NCBI RefSeq assembly: GCF_051014685.1
Contig: NW_027479539.1
Coordinates: 1 to 64,000 of the forward strand
DNA: 64,000 nucleotides
Direction: 5' to 3'
Source: Ptiloglossa arizonensis
Taxonomy: Eukaryota; Arthropoda; Insecta; Hymenoptera; Colletidae
Part shown: positions 11,681 through 25,640 of the stretch, piece after piece
How positions within the stretch are numbered: the first letter of the stretch is position 1
Layout of the letters: each line of letters opens with the position of its first letter
The notes under the pieces: generated by a model
The model's database searches: none
The model's input: only the letters and a program-made list of their open reading frames with translations
What the model was told of the DNA's origin: nothing
Translations under genes and position numbers: made by a program

Positions 11681-14600
11681 TGCGGATTGGTCAATCCGTT
11701 CGCGAGATATGGCTGTTTTGAGGAAAGAAACGCTTGAGAAACTCAAAATTTTCGCAGTTCTGATGCTCGAAACGAATAACTAGAACGGCCTACGGGAAAA
11801 CTACTCATACCGTTGTAATCGGGCGAGATTCTATTTTCAGATGCAACAGAAATTTTGCGGATTGGTCAATTCGTTCGCGAGATATGTCAGTTTGGAGGTA
11901 AGAAACGCTTGAAAAACTCAAAATTTTCGCAGTTCTGATGCTCGAAACTAATAACTAGAACGACCTAGGGGAAAACTACTCATACCGTTGTAATCGGGCG
12001 AGTTTCTACTTTCAGATGCAACAGAAATTTTGCGGATTGGTCAATCCGTTCGCGAGATATGGCAGTTTGGAGGTAAGAAACGCTTGAAAAACTCAAAATT
12101 TTCGCAGTTCTGATGCTCGAAACTAATAACTAGAACGGCCTAGGGGAAAACTACTCATACCGTTGTAATCGGGCGAGTTTCTACTTTCAGATGCAACAGA
12201 AATTTTGCGGATTGGTCAATCCGTTCGCGAGATATGGCAGTTTTGATGTAAGCAACGCTTGAAAATCTCAAAATTTTCGCAGTTCTGATGCTCAAAACTA
12301 ATAACTAGAGCGACCTAGGGGAAAACTACTCATACCGTTGTAATCGGGCGAGTTTCAACTTTCAGATGCAACAGAAATTTTGCGGATTGGTCAATCCGTT
12401 CGCGAGATATGGCAGTTTTGATGTAAGAAACGCTTGAAAAACTCAAAATTTTCGCAGTTCTCATGATCGAAACGAATAACTAGAACGGCCTAGGGGAAAA
12501 CTACTCATACCGTTGTAATCGGGCAAGTTTCTACTTTCAGATGCAACAGAAATTTTGCGGATTGGTCAATCCGTTCGCGAGATATGGCAGTTTGGAGGTA
12601 AGAAACGCTTGAAAAACTCAAAATTTTCGCAGTTCCGATGCTCGAAACGAATAACTAGAACGGCCTAGGGGAAAACTACTCATACCGTTGTAATGCGGCG
12701 AGTTTCTACTTTCAGATGCAACAGAAACTTTGCGGATTGGTCAATCCGTTCGCGAGATATGGCAGTTTTGAGGTAAGAAACGCTTGAGAAACTCCAAATT
12801 TTCGCAGTTCTGATGCTCGAAACGAATAACTAGAACGGCCTAGGGGAAAACTACTCATACCGTTGTAATGGGGCGAGTTTCTACTTTCAGATGCAACAGA
12901 ATCTTTGTAGATTGGTAAATCCGTTCGCGAGATATGACAGTTTTGAGGTAAGAAACGCTTGAGAAACTCCAAATTTTCGCAGTTCTGATGCTCGAAACGA
13001 ATAACTAGAACGGCCTAAGGGAAAACTACTCATACCGTTGTAATGGGGCGAGTTTCTACTTTCAGATGCAAGAGAAATTTTGCGGATTGGTCAATCCGTT
13101 CGCGAGATATGGCAGTTTTGAGGTAAGAAACGCTTGAGAAACTCCCAATTTTCGCAGTTCTGATGCTCGAAACGAATAACTAGAACGGCCTAGGGGAAAA
13201 CTACTCATACCGTTGTAATGGGCGAGTTTCTACTTTCAGATGCAACAGAAACTTTGCGGATTGGTCAAACCGTTCGCGAGATATGGCAGTTTTGAGGTAA
13301 GAAACGCGTGAGAAACTCCAAATTTTCGCAGTTCTGATGCTCGAAACGAATAACTAGAACGGCCTAGGGGAAAACTACTCAAACCGTTGTAATGGGGCGA
13401 GTTTCTACTTTCAGATGCAAGAGAAACTTTGCGGATTGGTCAATCCGTTCGCGAGATATGGCAGTTTTGAGGTAAGAAACGCTTGAGAAACTCCAAATTT
13501 TCGCAGTTCTGATGTTCGAAACGAATAACTAGAACGGCCTAGGGGAAAACTACTCATACCGTTGTAATGGGGCGAGTTTCTACTTGCAGATGCAACAGAA
13601 ACTTTGCGGATTGGTCAATCCGTTCGCGAGATATGGCAGTTTTGAGGTAAGAAACGCTTGAGAAACTCCAAATTTTCGCAGTTCTGATGCTCGAAACGAA
13701 TAACTAGAACGGCCTAGGGGAAAACTACTCATACCGTTGTAATGGGGCGAGTTTCTACTTTCAGATGCAACAGAAACTTGCGGATTGGTCAATCCGTTCG
13801 CGTGATATGGCAGTTTTGAAGTAAGAAACGCTTGAGAAACTCCCAATTTTCGCAGTTCTGATGCTCGAAACGAATAACTAGAACGGCCTAGGGGAAAACT
13901 ACTCATACCGTTGTAATGGGGCGAGTTTCTACTTTCAGGTGCAACAGAAACTTTGCGGATTGGTCAATCCGTTCGCGAGATATGGCAGTTTTGAGGTAAG
14001 AAACGCTTGAGAAACTCCAAATTTTCGCAGTTCTGATGCTGGAAACGAATAACTAGGACGACCTAGGGGAAAACTACACATTCCGTTGTAATGGGGCGAG
14101 TTTCTACTTTCAGATGCAAGAGAAATTTTGTGGATTGGTCAATCCGTTCGCGAGATATGGCAGTTTTGAGGTAAGAAACGCTTGAGAAACTCCAAATTTT
14201 CGCAGTTCTGATGCTCGAAACGAATAACTAGAACGGCCTAGGGGAAAACTACTCATACCGTTGTAATGGGGCGGGTTTCTACTTTCAGATGCAAGAGAAA
14301 TTTTGCGGATTGGTCAATCCGTTCGCGAGATATGGCAGTTTTGAGGTAAGAAACGCTTGAGAAACTCCAAATTTTCGCAGTTCTGATGCTCGAAACGAAT
14401 AACTAGAACGGCCTAGGGGAAAACTACTCATACCGTTGTAATCGGGCAAGTTTCTACTTTCAGATGCAACAGAAACTTTGCGGATTGGTCAATCCGTTCG
14501 CGAGATATGGCAGTTTTGAGGAAAGAAACGCTTGAGAAACTCAAAATTTTCGCAGTTCTGATGCTCGAAACGAATAACTAGAACGGCCTAGGGGAAAACT

Positions 14601-17600
14601 ACTCATACCGTTGTAATGGGGCGAGTTTCTACTTTCAGATGCAACAGAGACTTTGCGGATTGGTCAATCCGTTCGCGAGATATGGCAGTTTTGAGGAAAG
14701 AAACGCTTGAGAAACTCAAAATTTTCGCAGTTCTGATGCTCGAAACGAATAACTAGAACGGCCTACGGGAAAACTACTCATACCGTTGTAATCGGGCGAG
14801 ATTCTATTTTCAGATGCAACAGAAATTTTGCGGATTGGTCAATTCGTTCGCGAGATATGTCAGTTTGGAGGTAAGAAACGCTTGAAAAACTCAAAATTTT
14901 CGCAGTTCTGATGCTCGAAACTAATAACTAGAACGACCTAGGGGAAAACTACTCATACCGTTGTAATCGGGCGAGTTTCTACTTTCAGATGCAACAGAAA
15001 TTTTGCGGATTGGTCAATCCGTTCGCGAGATATGGCAGTTTGGAGGTAAGAAACGCTTGAAAAACTCAAAATTTTCGCAGTTCTGATGCTCGAAACTAAT
15101 AACTAGAACGGCCTAGGGGAAAACTACTCATACCGTTGTAATCGGGCGAGTTTCTACTTTCAGATGCAACAGAAATTTTGCGGATTGGTCAATCCGTTCG
15201 CGAGATATGGCAGTTTTGATGTAAGCAACGCTTGAAAAACTCAAAATTTTCGCAGTTCTGATGCTCAAAACTAATAACTAGAGCGACCTAGGCGAAAACT
15301 ACTCATACCGTTGTAATCGGGCGAGTTTCAACTTTCAGATGCAACAGAAATTTTGCGGATTGGTCAATCCGTTCGCGAGATATGGCAGTTTTGATGTAAG
15401 AAACGCTTGAAAAACTCAAAATTTTCGCAGTTCTCATGATCGAAACGAATAACTAGAACGGCCTAGGGGAAAACTACTCATACCGTTGTAATCGGGCAAG
15501 TTTCTACTTTCAGATGCAACAGAAATTTTGCGGATTGGTCAATCCGTTCGCGAGATATGGCAGTTTGGAGGTAAGAAACGCTTGAAAAACTCAAAATTTT
15601 CGCAGTTCCGATGCTCGAAACGAATAACTAGAACGGCCTAGGGGAAAACTACTCATACCGTTGTAATGCGGCGAGTTTCTACTTTCAGATGCAACAGAAA
15701 CTTTGCGGATTGGTCAATCCGTTCGCGAGATATGGCAGTTTTGAGGTAAGAAACGCTTGAGAAACTCCAAATTTTCGCAGTTCTGATGCTCGAAACGAAT
15801 AACTAGAACGGCCTAGGGGAAAACTACTCATACCGTTGTAATGGGGCGAGTTTCTACTTTCAGATGCAACAGAATCTTTGTAGATTGGTAAATCCGTTCG
15901 CGAGATATGACAGTTTTGAGGTAAGAAACGCTTGAGAAACTCCAAATTTTCGCAGTTCTGATGCTCGAAACGAATAACTAGAACGGCCTAAGGGAAAACT
16001 ACTCATACCGTTGTAATGGGGCGAGTTTCTACTTTCAGATGCAAGAGAAATTTTGCGGATTGGTCAATCCGTTCGCGAGATATGGCAGTTTTGAGGTAAG
16101 AAACGCTTGAGAAACTCCCAATTTTCGCAGTTCTGATGCTCGAAACGAATAACTAGAACGGCCTAGGGGAAAACTACTCATACCGTTGTAATGGGCGAGT
16201 TTCTACTTTCAGATGCAACAGAAACTTTGCGGATTGGTCAAACCGTTCGCGAGATATGGCAGTTTTGAGGTAAGAAACGCGTGAGAAACTCCAAATTTTC
16301 GCAGTTCTGATGCTCGAAACGAATAACTAGAACGGCCTAGGGGAAAACTACTCAAACCGTTGTAATGGGGCGAGTTTCTACTTTCAGATGCAAGAGAAAC
16401 TTTGCGGATTGGTCAATCCGTTCGCGAGATATGGCAGTTTTGAGGTAAGAAACGCTTGAGAAACTCCAAATTTTCGCAGTTCTGATGTTCGAAACGAATA
16501 ACTAGAACGGCCTAGGGGAAAACTACTCATACCGTTGTAATGGGGCGAGTTTCTACTTGCAGATGCAACAGAAACTTTGCGGATTGGTCAATCCGTTCGC
16601 GAGATATGGCAGTTTTGAGGTAAGAAACGCTTGAGAAACTCCAAATTTTCGCAGTTCTGATGCTCGAAACGAATAACTAGAACGGCCTAGGGGAAAACTA
16701 CTCATACCGTTGTAATGGGGCGAGTTTCTACTTTCAGATGCAACAGAAACTTGCGGATTGGTCAATCCGTTCGCGTGATATGGCAGTTTTGAAGTAAGAA
16801 ACGCTTGAGAAACTCCCAATTTTCGCAGTTCTGATGCTCGAAACGAATAACTAGAACGGCCTAGGGGAAAACTACTCATACCGTTGTAATGGGGCGAGTT
16901 TCTACTTTCAGGTGCAACAGAAACTTTGCGGATTGGTCAATCCGTTCGCGAGATATGGCAGTTTTGAGGTAAGAAACGCTTGAGAAACTCCAAATTTTCG
17001 CAGTTCTGATGCTGGAAACGAATAACTAGAACGACCTAGGGGAAAACTACACATTCCGTTGTAATGGGGCGAGTTTCTACTTTCAGATGCAAGAGAAATT
17101 TTGTGGATTGGTCAATCCGTTCGCGAGATATGGCAGTTTTGAGGTAAGAAACGCTTGAGAAACTCCAAATTTTCGCAGTTCTGATGCTCGAAACGAATAA
17201 CTAGAACGGCCTAGGGGAAAACTACTCATACCGTTGTAATGGGGCGGGTTTCTACTTTCAGATGCAAGAGAAATTTTGCGGATTGGTCAATCCGTTCGCG
17301 AGATATGGCAGTTTTGAGGTAAGAAACGCTTGAGAAACTCCAAATTTTCGCAGTTCTGATGCTCGAAACGAATAACTAGAACGGCCTAGGGGAAAACTAC
17401 TCATACCGTTGTAATCGGGCAAGTTTCTACTTTCAGATGCAACAGAAACTTTGCGGATTGGTCAATCCGTTCGCGAGATATGGCAGTTTTGAGGAAAGAA
17501 ACGCTTGAGAAACTCAAAATTTTCGCAGTTCTGATGCTCGAAACGAATAACTAGAACGGCCTAGGGGAAAACTACTCACACCGTTGTAATGGGGCGAGTT

Positions 17601-18640
17601 TCTACTTTCAGATGCAACAGAGACTTTGCGGATTGGTCAATCCGTTCGCGAGATATGGCAGTTTTGAGGAAAGAAACGCTTGAGAAACTCAAAATTTTCG
17701 CAGTTCTGATGCTCGAAACGAATAACTAGAACGGCCTACGGGAAAACTACTCATACCGTTGTAATCGGGCGAGATTCTATTTTCAGATGCAACAGAAATT
17801 GTGCGGATTGGTCAATTCGTTCGCGAGATATGTCAGTTTGGAGGTAAGAAACGCTTGAAAAACTCAAAATTTTCGCAGTTCTGATGCTCGAAACTAATAA
17901 CTAGAACGACCTAGGGGAAAACTACTCATACCGTTGTAATCGGGCGAGTTTCTACTTTCAGATGCAACAGAAATTTTGCGGATTGGTCAATCCGTTCGCG
18001 AGATATGGCAGTTTGGAGGTAAGAAACGCTTGAAAAACTCAAAATTTTCGCAGTTCTGATGCTCGAAACTAATAACTAGAACGGCCTAGGGGAAAACTAC
18101 TCATACCGTTGTAATCGGGCGAGTTTCTACTTTCAGATGCAACAGAAATTTTGCGGATTGGTCAATCCGTTCGCGAGATATGGCAGTTTTGATGTAAGCA
18201 ACGCTTGAAAAACTCAAAATTTTCGCAGTTCTGATGCTCAAAACTAATAACTAGAGCGACCTAGGCGAAAACTACTCATACCGTTGTAATCGGGCGAGTT
18301 TCAACTTTCAGATGCAACAGAAATTTTGCGGATTGGTCAATCCGTTCGCGAGATATGGCAGTTTTGATGTAAGAAACGCTTGAAAAACTCAAAATTTTCG
18401 CAGTTCTCATGATCGAAACGAATAACTAGAACGGCCTAGGGGAAAACTACTCATACCGTTGTAATCGGGCAAGTTTCTACTTTCAGATGCAACAGAAATT
18501 TTGCGGATTGGTCAATCCGTTCGCGAGATATGGCAGTTTGGAGGTAAGAAACGCTTGAAAAACTCAAAATTTTCGCAGTTCCGATGCTCGAAACGAATAA
18601 CAAGAACGGCCTAGGGGAAAACTACTCATACCGTTGTAAT
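11681..18640 (+). repeat. 17-monomer higher-order repeat, 2973 bp unit, ~2.3 copies
   Basis: The private marker GCCTACGGG lies at 11788, 14761 and 17734, spaced 2973 bp each time. Other markers repeat at the same spacing: CTATTTTCAG, CTCATGATCG, AATCTTTGTAG (12901 and 15874 area), ATGTTCG, ACTTGCAG and the short GAAACTTGCGG. The 2-bp shortfall from 17 x 175 matches two single-base deletions visible in each unit, TAATGGGCGAG near 13220 and GAAACTTGCGG near 13785. Approximate copies are 11681-14653, 14654-17626 and 17627-18640 (partial). Only scattered single-base differences separate them, such as AGGACG at 14056, AGGCGAAAA near 15292, ATTGTGCGG near 17800 and CACACCG near 17578. Each unit holds both families: about five B monomers followed by A monomers. 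Confidence 0.93.
11808..11824 (+). other. CENP-B-box-like 17-mer, first family B example
   Basis: The 17 bases here read TACCGTTGTAATCGGGC. The published CENP-B box core is NTTCGNNNNANNCGGGN. CG at motif positions 4-5, A at 10 and CGGG at 13-16 are present at the correct spacing, which is seven of nine essential bases. The two Ts at positions 2-3 are replaced by A and C. Against the full human consensus 12 of 17 positions agree by eye. Family A monomers have GGGG instead of CGGG and match less well. Whether any protein binds it is unknown. The alternative is chance resemblance in a repeat that is copied hundreds of times. Confidence 0.4.
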
Positions 18641-19310
18641 CGGGCGAGCTTCTACTTTCAGATGCAAGAGAAATTTTGCGGATTGGTCAATCCGTTCGCG
18701 AGATATGGCACTTTTGAGGTAAGAAACGCTTGAAAAACTCAAAATTTTCGCAGTTCTCATGCTCGAAACGAATAACTAGAACGACCTAGGGGAAAACTAC
18801 TCATACCGTTGTAATCGGGCGAGTTTCTACTTTCAGATGCAACAGAAATTTTGCGGATTGGTCAATCCGTTCGCGAGATATGGCAGTTTGGAGGTAAGAA
18901 ACGCTTGAAAAACTCAAAATTTTCGCAGTTCTGATGCTCGAAACGAATAACTAGAACGGCCTAGGGGAAAACTACTCATACCGTTGTAATGCGGCGAGTT
19001 TCTACTTTCAGATGCAACAGAAATTTTGCGGATTGGTCAATCCGTTCGCGAGATATGGCAGTTTGGAGGTAAGAAACGCTTGAAAAACTCAAAATTTTCG
19101 CAGTTCTGATGCTCGAAACGAATAACTAGAACGGCCTAGGGGAAAACTACTCATACCCCTGTAATCGGGCGAGATTCTACTTTCAGATGCAACAGAAATT
19201 TTGCGGATTGGCCAATCCGTCCGCGAGATATGGCAGTTTGAGGTAAGAAACGCTTGAAAAACTCAAAATTTTCGCAGTTCTGATGCTCGAAACGAATAAC
19301 TAGAACGGCC
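18641..19310 (+). repeat. Family B block interrupting the third 17-mer copy
   Basis: The third 17-mer copy stops matching near 18640, where GCGGCGAG is expected but CGGGCGAGCTTC is found. Four monomers of family B replace the two expected, and the pattern resumes with CCTAAGGG at 19311. Within the block are CTCATGCTCG, TAATGCGGCGAG, the distinctive ATACCCCTGTAATCGGG (near 19155) and GGCCAATCCGTCCGCG with a short CAGTTTGAGG (near 19210-19235). The same cassette recurs near 27.2-27.5, 28.8-29.0, 31.4-31.7, 33.8-34.1, 37.3-37.6, 38.9-39.2, 41.9-42.2, 59.0-59.3 and 61.8-62.1 kb, so it is a mobile unit of exchange within the array. Confidence 0.85.
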
Positions 19311-22300
19311 TAAGGGAAAACTACTCATACCGTTGTAATGGGGCGAGTTTCTACTTTCAGATGCAAGAGAAATTTTGCGGATTGGTCAATCCGTTCGCGA
19401 GATATGGCAGTTTTGAGGTAAGAAACGCTTGAGAAACTCCCAATTTTCGCAGTTCTGATGCTCGAAACGAATAACTAGAACGGCCTAGGGGAAAACTACT
19501 CATACCGTTGTAATGGGGCGAGTTTCTACTTTCAGATGCAACAGAAACTTTGCGGATTGGTCAAACCGTTCGCGAGATATGGCAGTTTTGAGGTAAGAAA
19601 CGCGTGAGAAACTCCAAATTTTCGCAGTTCTGATGCTCGAAACGAATAACTAGAACGGCCTAGGGGAAAACTACTCAAACCGTTGTAATGGGGCGAGTTT
19701 CTACTTTCAGATGCAAGAGAAACTTTGCGGATTGGTCAATCCGTTCGCGAGATATGGCAGTTTTGAGGTAAGAAACGCTTGAGAAACTCCAAATTTTCGC
19801 AGTTCTGATGTTCGAAACGAATAACTAGAACGGCCTAGGGGAAAACTACTCATACCGTTGTAATGGGGCGAGTTTCTACTTGCAGATGCAACAGAAACTT
19901 TGCGGATTGGTCAATCCGTTCGCGAGATATGGCAGTTTTGAGGTAAGAAACGCTTGAGAAACTCCAAATTTTCGCAGTTCTGATGCTCGAAACGAATAAC
20001 TAGAACGACCTAGGGTAAAACTACTCATACCGTTGTAATGGGGCGAGTTTCTACTTTCAGATGCGACAGAAACTTTGCGGATTGGTCAATCCGTTCGCGA
20101 GATATGGCAGTTTTGAGGTAAGAAACGCTTGGGAAACTCCAAATCTTTGCAGTTCTGATGCTCGAAACGAATAACTAGAACGGCCTCGGGGAAAACTACT
20201 CATACCGTTGTAATGGGGCGAGTTTCTACTTTCAGATGCAACAGAAACTTGCGGATTGGTCAATCCGTTCGCGAGATATGGCAGTTTTGAGGTAAGAAAC
20301 GCTTGAGAAACTCCCAATTTTCGCAGTTCTGATGCTCGAAACGAATAACTAGAACGGCCTAGGGGAAAACTACACATACCGTTGTAATGGGGCGAGTTTC
20401 TACTTTCAGGTGCAACAGAAACTTTGCGGATTGGTCAATCCGTTCGCGAGATATGGCAGTTTTGAGGTAAGAAACGCTTGAGAAACTCCAAATTTTCGCA
20501 GTTCTGATGCTGGAAACGAATAACTAGAACGACCTAGGGGAAAACTACACATTCCGTTGTAATGGGGCGAGTTTCTACTTTCAGATGCAAGAGAAATTTT
20601 GTGGATTGGTCAATCCGTTCGCGAGATATGGCAGTTTTGAGGTAAGAAACGCTTGAGAAACTCCAAATTTTCGCAGTTCTGATGCTCGAAACGAATAACT
20701 AGAACGGCCTAGGGGAAAACTACTCATACCGTTGTAATGGGGCGGGTTTCTACTTTCAGATGCAAGAGAAATTTTGCGGATTGGTCAATCCGTTCGCGAG
20801 ATATGGCAGTTTTGAGGTAAGAAACGCTTGAGAAACTCCAAATTTTCGCAGTTCTGATGCTCGAAACGAATAACTAGAACGGCCTAGGGGAAAACTACTC
20901 ATACCGTTGTAATGGGGCGAGTTTCTACTTTCAGATGCAAGAGAAAATTTGCGGATTGGTCAATCCGTTCGCGAGATATGGCAGTTTTGAGGTAAGAAAC
21001 GCTTGAGAAACTCCAAATCTTCGCAGTTCTGATGCTCGAAACGAATAACTAGAACGGCCTAGGGGAAAACTACTCATACCGTTGTAATGGGGCGAGTTTC
21101 TACTTTCAGATGCAACAGAAACTTTGCGGATTGGTCAATCCGTTCGCGAGATATGGCAGTTTTGAGGTAAGAAACGCTTGAGAAACTCCAAATTTTCGCA
21201 GTTCTGATGCTCGAAACGAATAACTAGAACGGCCTAGGGGAAAACTACTCATACCGTTGTAATGCGGCGAGTTTCTACTTTCAGATGCAACAGAAACTTT
21301 GCGGATTGGTCAATCCGTTCGCGAGATATGGCAGTTTTGAGGTAAGAAACGCTTGAGAAACTCCCAATTTTCGCAGTTCTGATGCTCGAAACGAATAACT
21401 AGAACGGCCTAGGGGAAAACTACTCATACCGTTGTAATGGGGCGAGTTTCTACTTTCAGATGCAACAGAAACTTTGTAGATTGGTCAATCCTTTCGCGAG
21501 ATATGGCAGTTTTGAGGTAAGAAACGCTTGAGAAACTCCAAATTTTCGCAGTTCTGATGCTCGAAACGAATAACTAGAACGGCCTAAGGGAAAACTACTC
21601 ATACCGTTGTAATGGGGCGAGTTTCTACTTTCAGATGCAAGAGAAATTTTGCGGATTGGTCAATCCGTTCGCGAGATATGGCAGTTTTGAGGTAAGAAAC
21701 GCTTGAGAAACTCCCAATTTTCGCAGTTCTGATGCTCGAAACGAATAACTAGAACGGCCTAGGGGAAAACTACTCATACCGTTGTAATGGGGCGAGTTTC
21801 TACTTTCAGATGCAACAGAAACTTTGCGGATTGGTCAAACCGTTCGCGAGATATGGCAGTTTTGAGGTAAGAAACGCGTGAGAAACTCCAAATTTTCGCA
21901 GTTCTGATGCTCGAAACGAATAACTAGAACGGCCTAGGGGAAAACTACTCAAACCGTTGTAATGGGGCGAGTTTCTACTTTCAGATGCAAGAGAAACTTT
22001 GCGGATTGGTCAATCCGTTCGCGAGATATGGCAGTTTTGAGGTAAGAAACGCTTGAGAAACTCCAAATTTTCGCAGTTCTGATGTTCGAAACGAATAACT
22101 AGAACGGCCTAGGGGAAAACTACTCATACCGTTGTAATGGGGCGAGTTTCTACTTGCAGATGCAACAGAAACTTTGCGGATTGGTCAATCCGTTCGCGAG
22201 ATATGGCAGTTTTGAGGTAAGAAACGCTTGAGAAACTCCAAATTTTCGCAGTTCTGATGCTCGAAACGAATAACTAGAACGACCTAGGGTAAAACTACTC

Positions 22301-25300
22301 ATACCGTTGTAATGGGGCGAGTTTCTACTTTCAGATGCGACAGAAACTTTGCGGATTGGTCAATCCGTTCGCGAGATATGGCAGTTTTGAGGTAAGAAAC
22401 GCTTGAGAAACTCCAAATCTTCGCAGTTCTGATGCTCGAAACGAATAACTAGAACGGCCTCGGGGAAAACTACTCATACCGTTGTAATGGGGCGAGTTTC
22501 TACTTTCAGATGCAACAGAAACTTGCGGATTGGTCAATCCGTTCGCGAGATATGGCAGTTTTGAGGTAAGAAACGCTTGAGAAACTCCCAATTTTCGCAG
22601 TTCTGATGCTCGAAACGAATAACTAGAACGGCTTAGGGGAAAACTACACATACCGTTGAAATGGGGCGAGTTTCTACTTTCAGGTGCAACAGAAACTTTG
22701 CGGATTGGTCAATCCGTTCGCGAGATATGGCAGTTTTGAGGTAAGAAACGCTTGAGAAACTCCAAATTTTCGCAGTTCTGATGCTGGAAACGAATAACTA
22801 GAACGACCTAGGGGAAAACTACACATTCCGTTGTAATGGGGCGAGTTTCTACTTTCAGATGCAAGAGAAATTTTGTGGATTGGTCAATCCGTTCGCGAGA
22901 TATGGCAGTTTTGAGGTAAGAAACGCTTGAGAAACTCCAAATTTTCGCAGTTCTGATGCTCGAAACGAATAACTAGAACGGCCTAGGGGAAAACTACTCA
23001 TACCGTTGTAATGGGGCGGGTTTCTACTTTCAGATGCAAGAGAAATTTTGCGGATTGGTCAATCCGTTCGCGAGATATGGCAGTTTTGAGGTAAGAAACG
23101 CTTGAGAAATTCCAAATTTTCGCAGTTCTGATGCTCGAAACGAATAACTAGAACGGCCTAGGGGAAAACTACTCATACCGTTGTAATGGGGCGAGTTTCT
23201 ACTTTCAGATGCAAGAGAAAATTTGCGGATTGGTCAATCCGTTCGCGAGATATGGCAGTTTTGAGGTAAGAAACGCTTGAGAAACTCCAAATCTTCGCAG
23301 TTCTGATGCTCGAAACGAATAACTAGAACGGCCTAGGGGAAAACTACTCATACCGTTGTAATGGGGCGAGTTTCTACTTTCAGATGCAACAGAAACTTTG
23401 CGGATTGGTCAATCCGTTCGCGAGATATGGCAGTTTTGAGGTAAGAAACGCTTGAGAAACTCCAAATTTTCGCAGTTCTGATGCTCGAAACGAATAACTA
23501 GAACGGCCTAGGGGAAAACTACTCATACCGTTGTAATGCGGCGAGTTTCTACTTTCAGATGCAACAGAAACTTTGCGGATTGGTCAATCCGTTCGCGAGG
23601 TATGGCAGTTTTGAGGTAAGAAACGCTTGAGAAACTCCCAATTTTCGCAGTTCTGATGCTCGAAACGAATAACTAGAACGGCCTAGGGGAAAACTACTCA
23701 TACCGTTGTAATGGGGCGAGTTTCTACTTTCAGATGCAACAGAAACTTTGTAGATTGGTCAATCCTTTCGCGAGATATGGCAGTTTTGAGGTAAGAAACG
23801 CTTGAGAAACTCCAAATTTTCGCAGTTCTGATGCTCGAAACGAATAACTAGAACGGCCTAAGGGAAAACTACTCATACCGTTGTAATGGGGCGAGTTTCT
23901 ACTTTCAGATGCAAGAGAAATTTTGCGGATTGGTCAATCCGTTCGCGAGATATGGCAGCTTTGAGGTAAGAAACGCTTGAGAAACTCCCAATTTTCGCAG
24001 TTCTGATGCTCGAAACGAATAACTAGAACGGCCTAGGGGAAAACTACTCATACCGTTGTAATGGGGCGAGTTTCTACTTTCAGATGCAACAGAAACTTTG
24101 CGGATTGGTCAAACCGTTCGCGAGATATGGCAGTTTTGAGGTAAGAAACGCGTGAGAAACTCCAAATTTTCGCAGTTCTGATGCTCGAAACGAATAACTA
24201 GAACGGCCTAGGGGAAAACTACTCAAACCGTTGTAATGGGGCGAGTTTCTACTTTCAGATGCAAGAGAAACTTTGCGGATTGGTCAATCCGTTCGCGAGA
24301 TATGGCAGTTTTGAGGTAAGAAACGCTTGAGAAACTCCAAATTTTCGCAGTTCTGATGTTCGAAACGAATAACTAGAACGGCCTAGGGGAAAACTACTCA
24401 TACCGTTGTAATGGGGCGAGTTTCTACTTGCAGATGCAACAGAAACTTTGCGGATTGGTCAATCCGTTCGCGAGATATGGCAGTTTTGAGGTAAGAAACG
24501 CTTGAGAAACTCCAAATTTTCGCAGTTCTGATGCTCGAAACGAATAACTAGAACGACCTAGGGTAAAACTACTCATACCGTTGTAATGGGGCGAGTTTCT
24601 ACTTTCAGATGCGACAGAAACTTTGCGGATTGGTCAATCCGTTCGCGAGATATGGCAGTTTTGAGGTAAGAAACGCTTGAGAAACTCCAAATCTTCGCAG
24701 TTCTGATGCTCGAAACGAATAACTAGAACGGCCTCGGGGAAAACTACTCATACCGTTGTAATGGGGCGAGTTTCTACTTTCAGATGCAACAGAAACTTGC
24801 GGATTGGTCAATCCGTTCGCGAGATATGGCAGTTTTGAGGTAAGAAACGCTTGAGAAACTCCCAATTTTCGCAGTTCTGATGCTCGAAACGAATAACTAG
24901 AACGGCCTAGGGGAAAACTACACATACCGTTGTAATGGGGCGAGTTTCTACTTTCAGGTGCAACAGAAACTTTGCGGATTGGTCAATCCGTTCGCGAGAT
25001 ATGGCAGTTTTGAGGTAAGAAACGCTTGAGAAACTCCAAATTTTCGCAGTTCTGATGCTGGAAACGAATAACTAGAACGACCTAGGGGAAAACTACACAT
25101 TCCGTTGTAATGGGGCGAGTTTCTACTTTCAGATGCAAGAGAAATTTTGTGGATTGGTCAATCCGTTCGCGAGATATGGCAGTTTTGAGGTAAGAAACGC
25201 TTGAGAAACTCCAAATTTTCGCAGTTCTGATGCTCGAAACGAATAACTAGAACGGCCTAGGGGAAAACTACTCATACCGTTGTAATGGGGCGGGTTTCTA

Positions 25301-25640
25301 CTTTCAGATGCAAGAGAAATTTTGCGGATTGGTCAATCCGTTCGCGAGATATGGCAGTTTTGAGGTAAGAAACGCTTGAGAAATTCCAAATTTTCGCAGT
25401 TCTGATGCTCGAAACGAATAACTAGAACGGCCTAGGGGAAAACTACTCATACCGTTGTAATGGGGCGAGTTTCTACTTTCAGATGCAAGAGAAAATTTGC
25501 GGATTGGTCAATCCGTTCGCGAGATATGGCAGTTTTGAGGTAAGAAACGCTTGAGAAACTCCAAATCTTCGCAGTTCTGATGCTCGAAACGAATAACTAG
25601 AACGGCCTAGGGGAAAACAACTCATACCGTTGTAATGGGG
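19311..25640 (+). repeat. 13-monomer higher-order repeat, 2274 bp unit, ~2.8 copies
   Basis: TAAGGG starts at 19311, 21585 and 23859, spaced 2274 bp (13 x 175 minus 1). The single missing base is the short GAAACTTGCGG present once per unit (near 20247, 22521 and 24795). Marker order in each unit is TAAGGG, CCCAATTTT, AAACCG with GCGTGAG, CTCAAACCG, ATGTTCG, ACTTGCAG, GACCTAGGGTAAAAC, GCCTCGGGG, ACTACACATACC, CAGGTGCAAC, GCTGGAAAC with CACATTCCG, TTTGTGGATTGG, GGGGCGGGTTTC and GAGAAAATTTG. All are family A. Copies one and two run in full; the third parts from them near 25617. A few private changes exist, such as GCTTGGGAAACTCC near 20128 and CATACCGTTGAAATGG near 22650. Confidence 0.93.
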
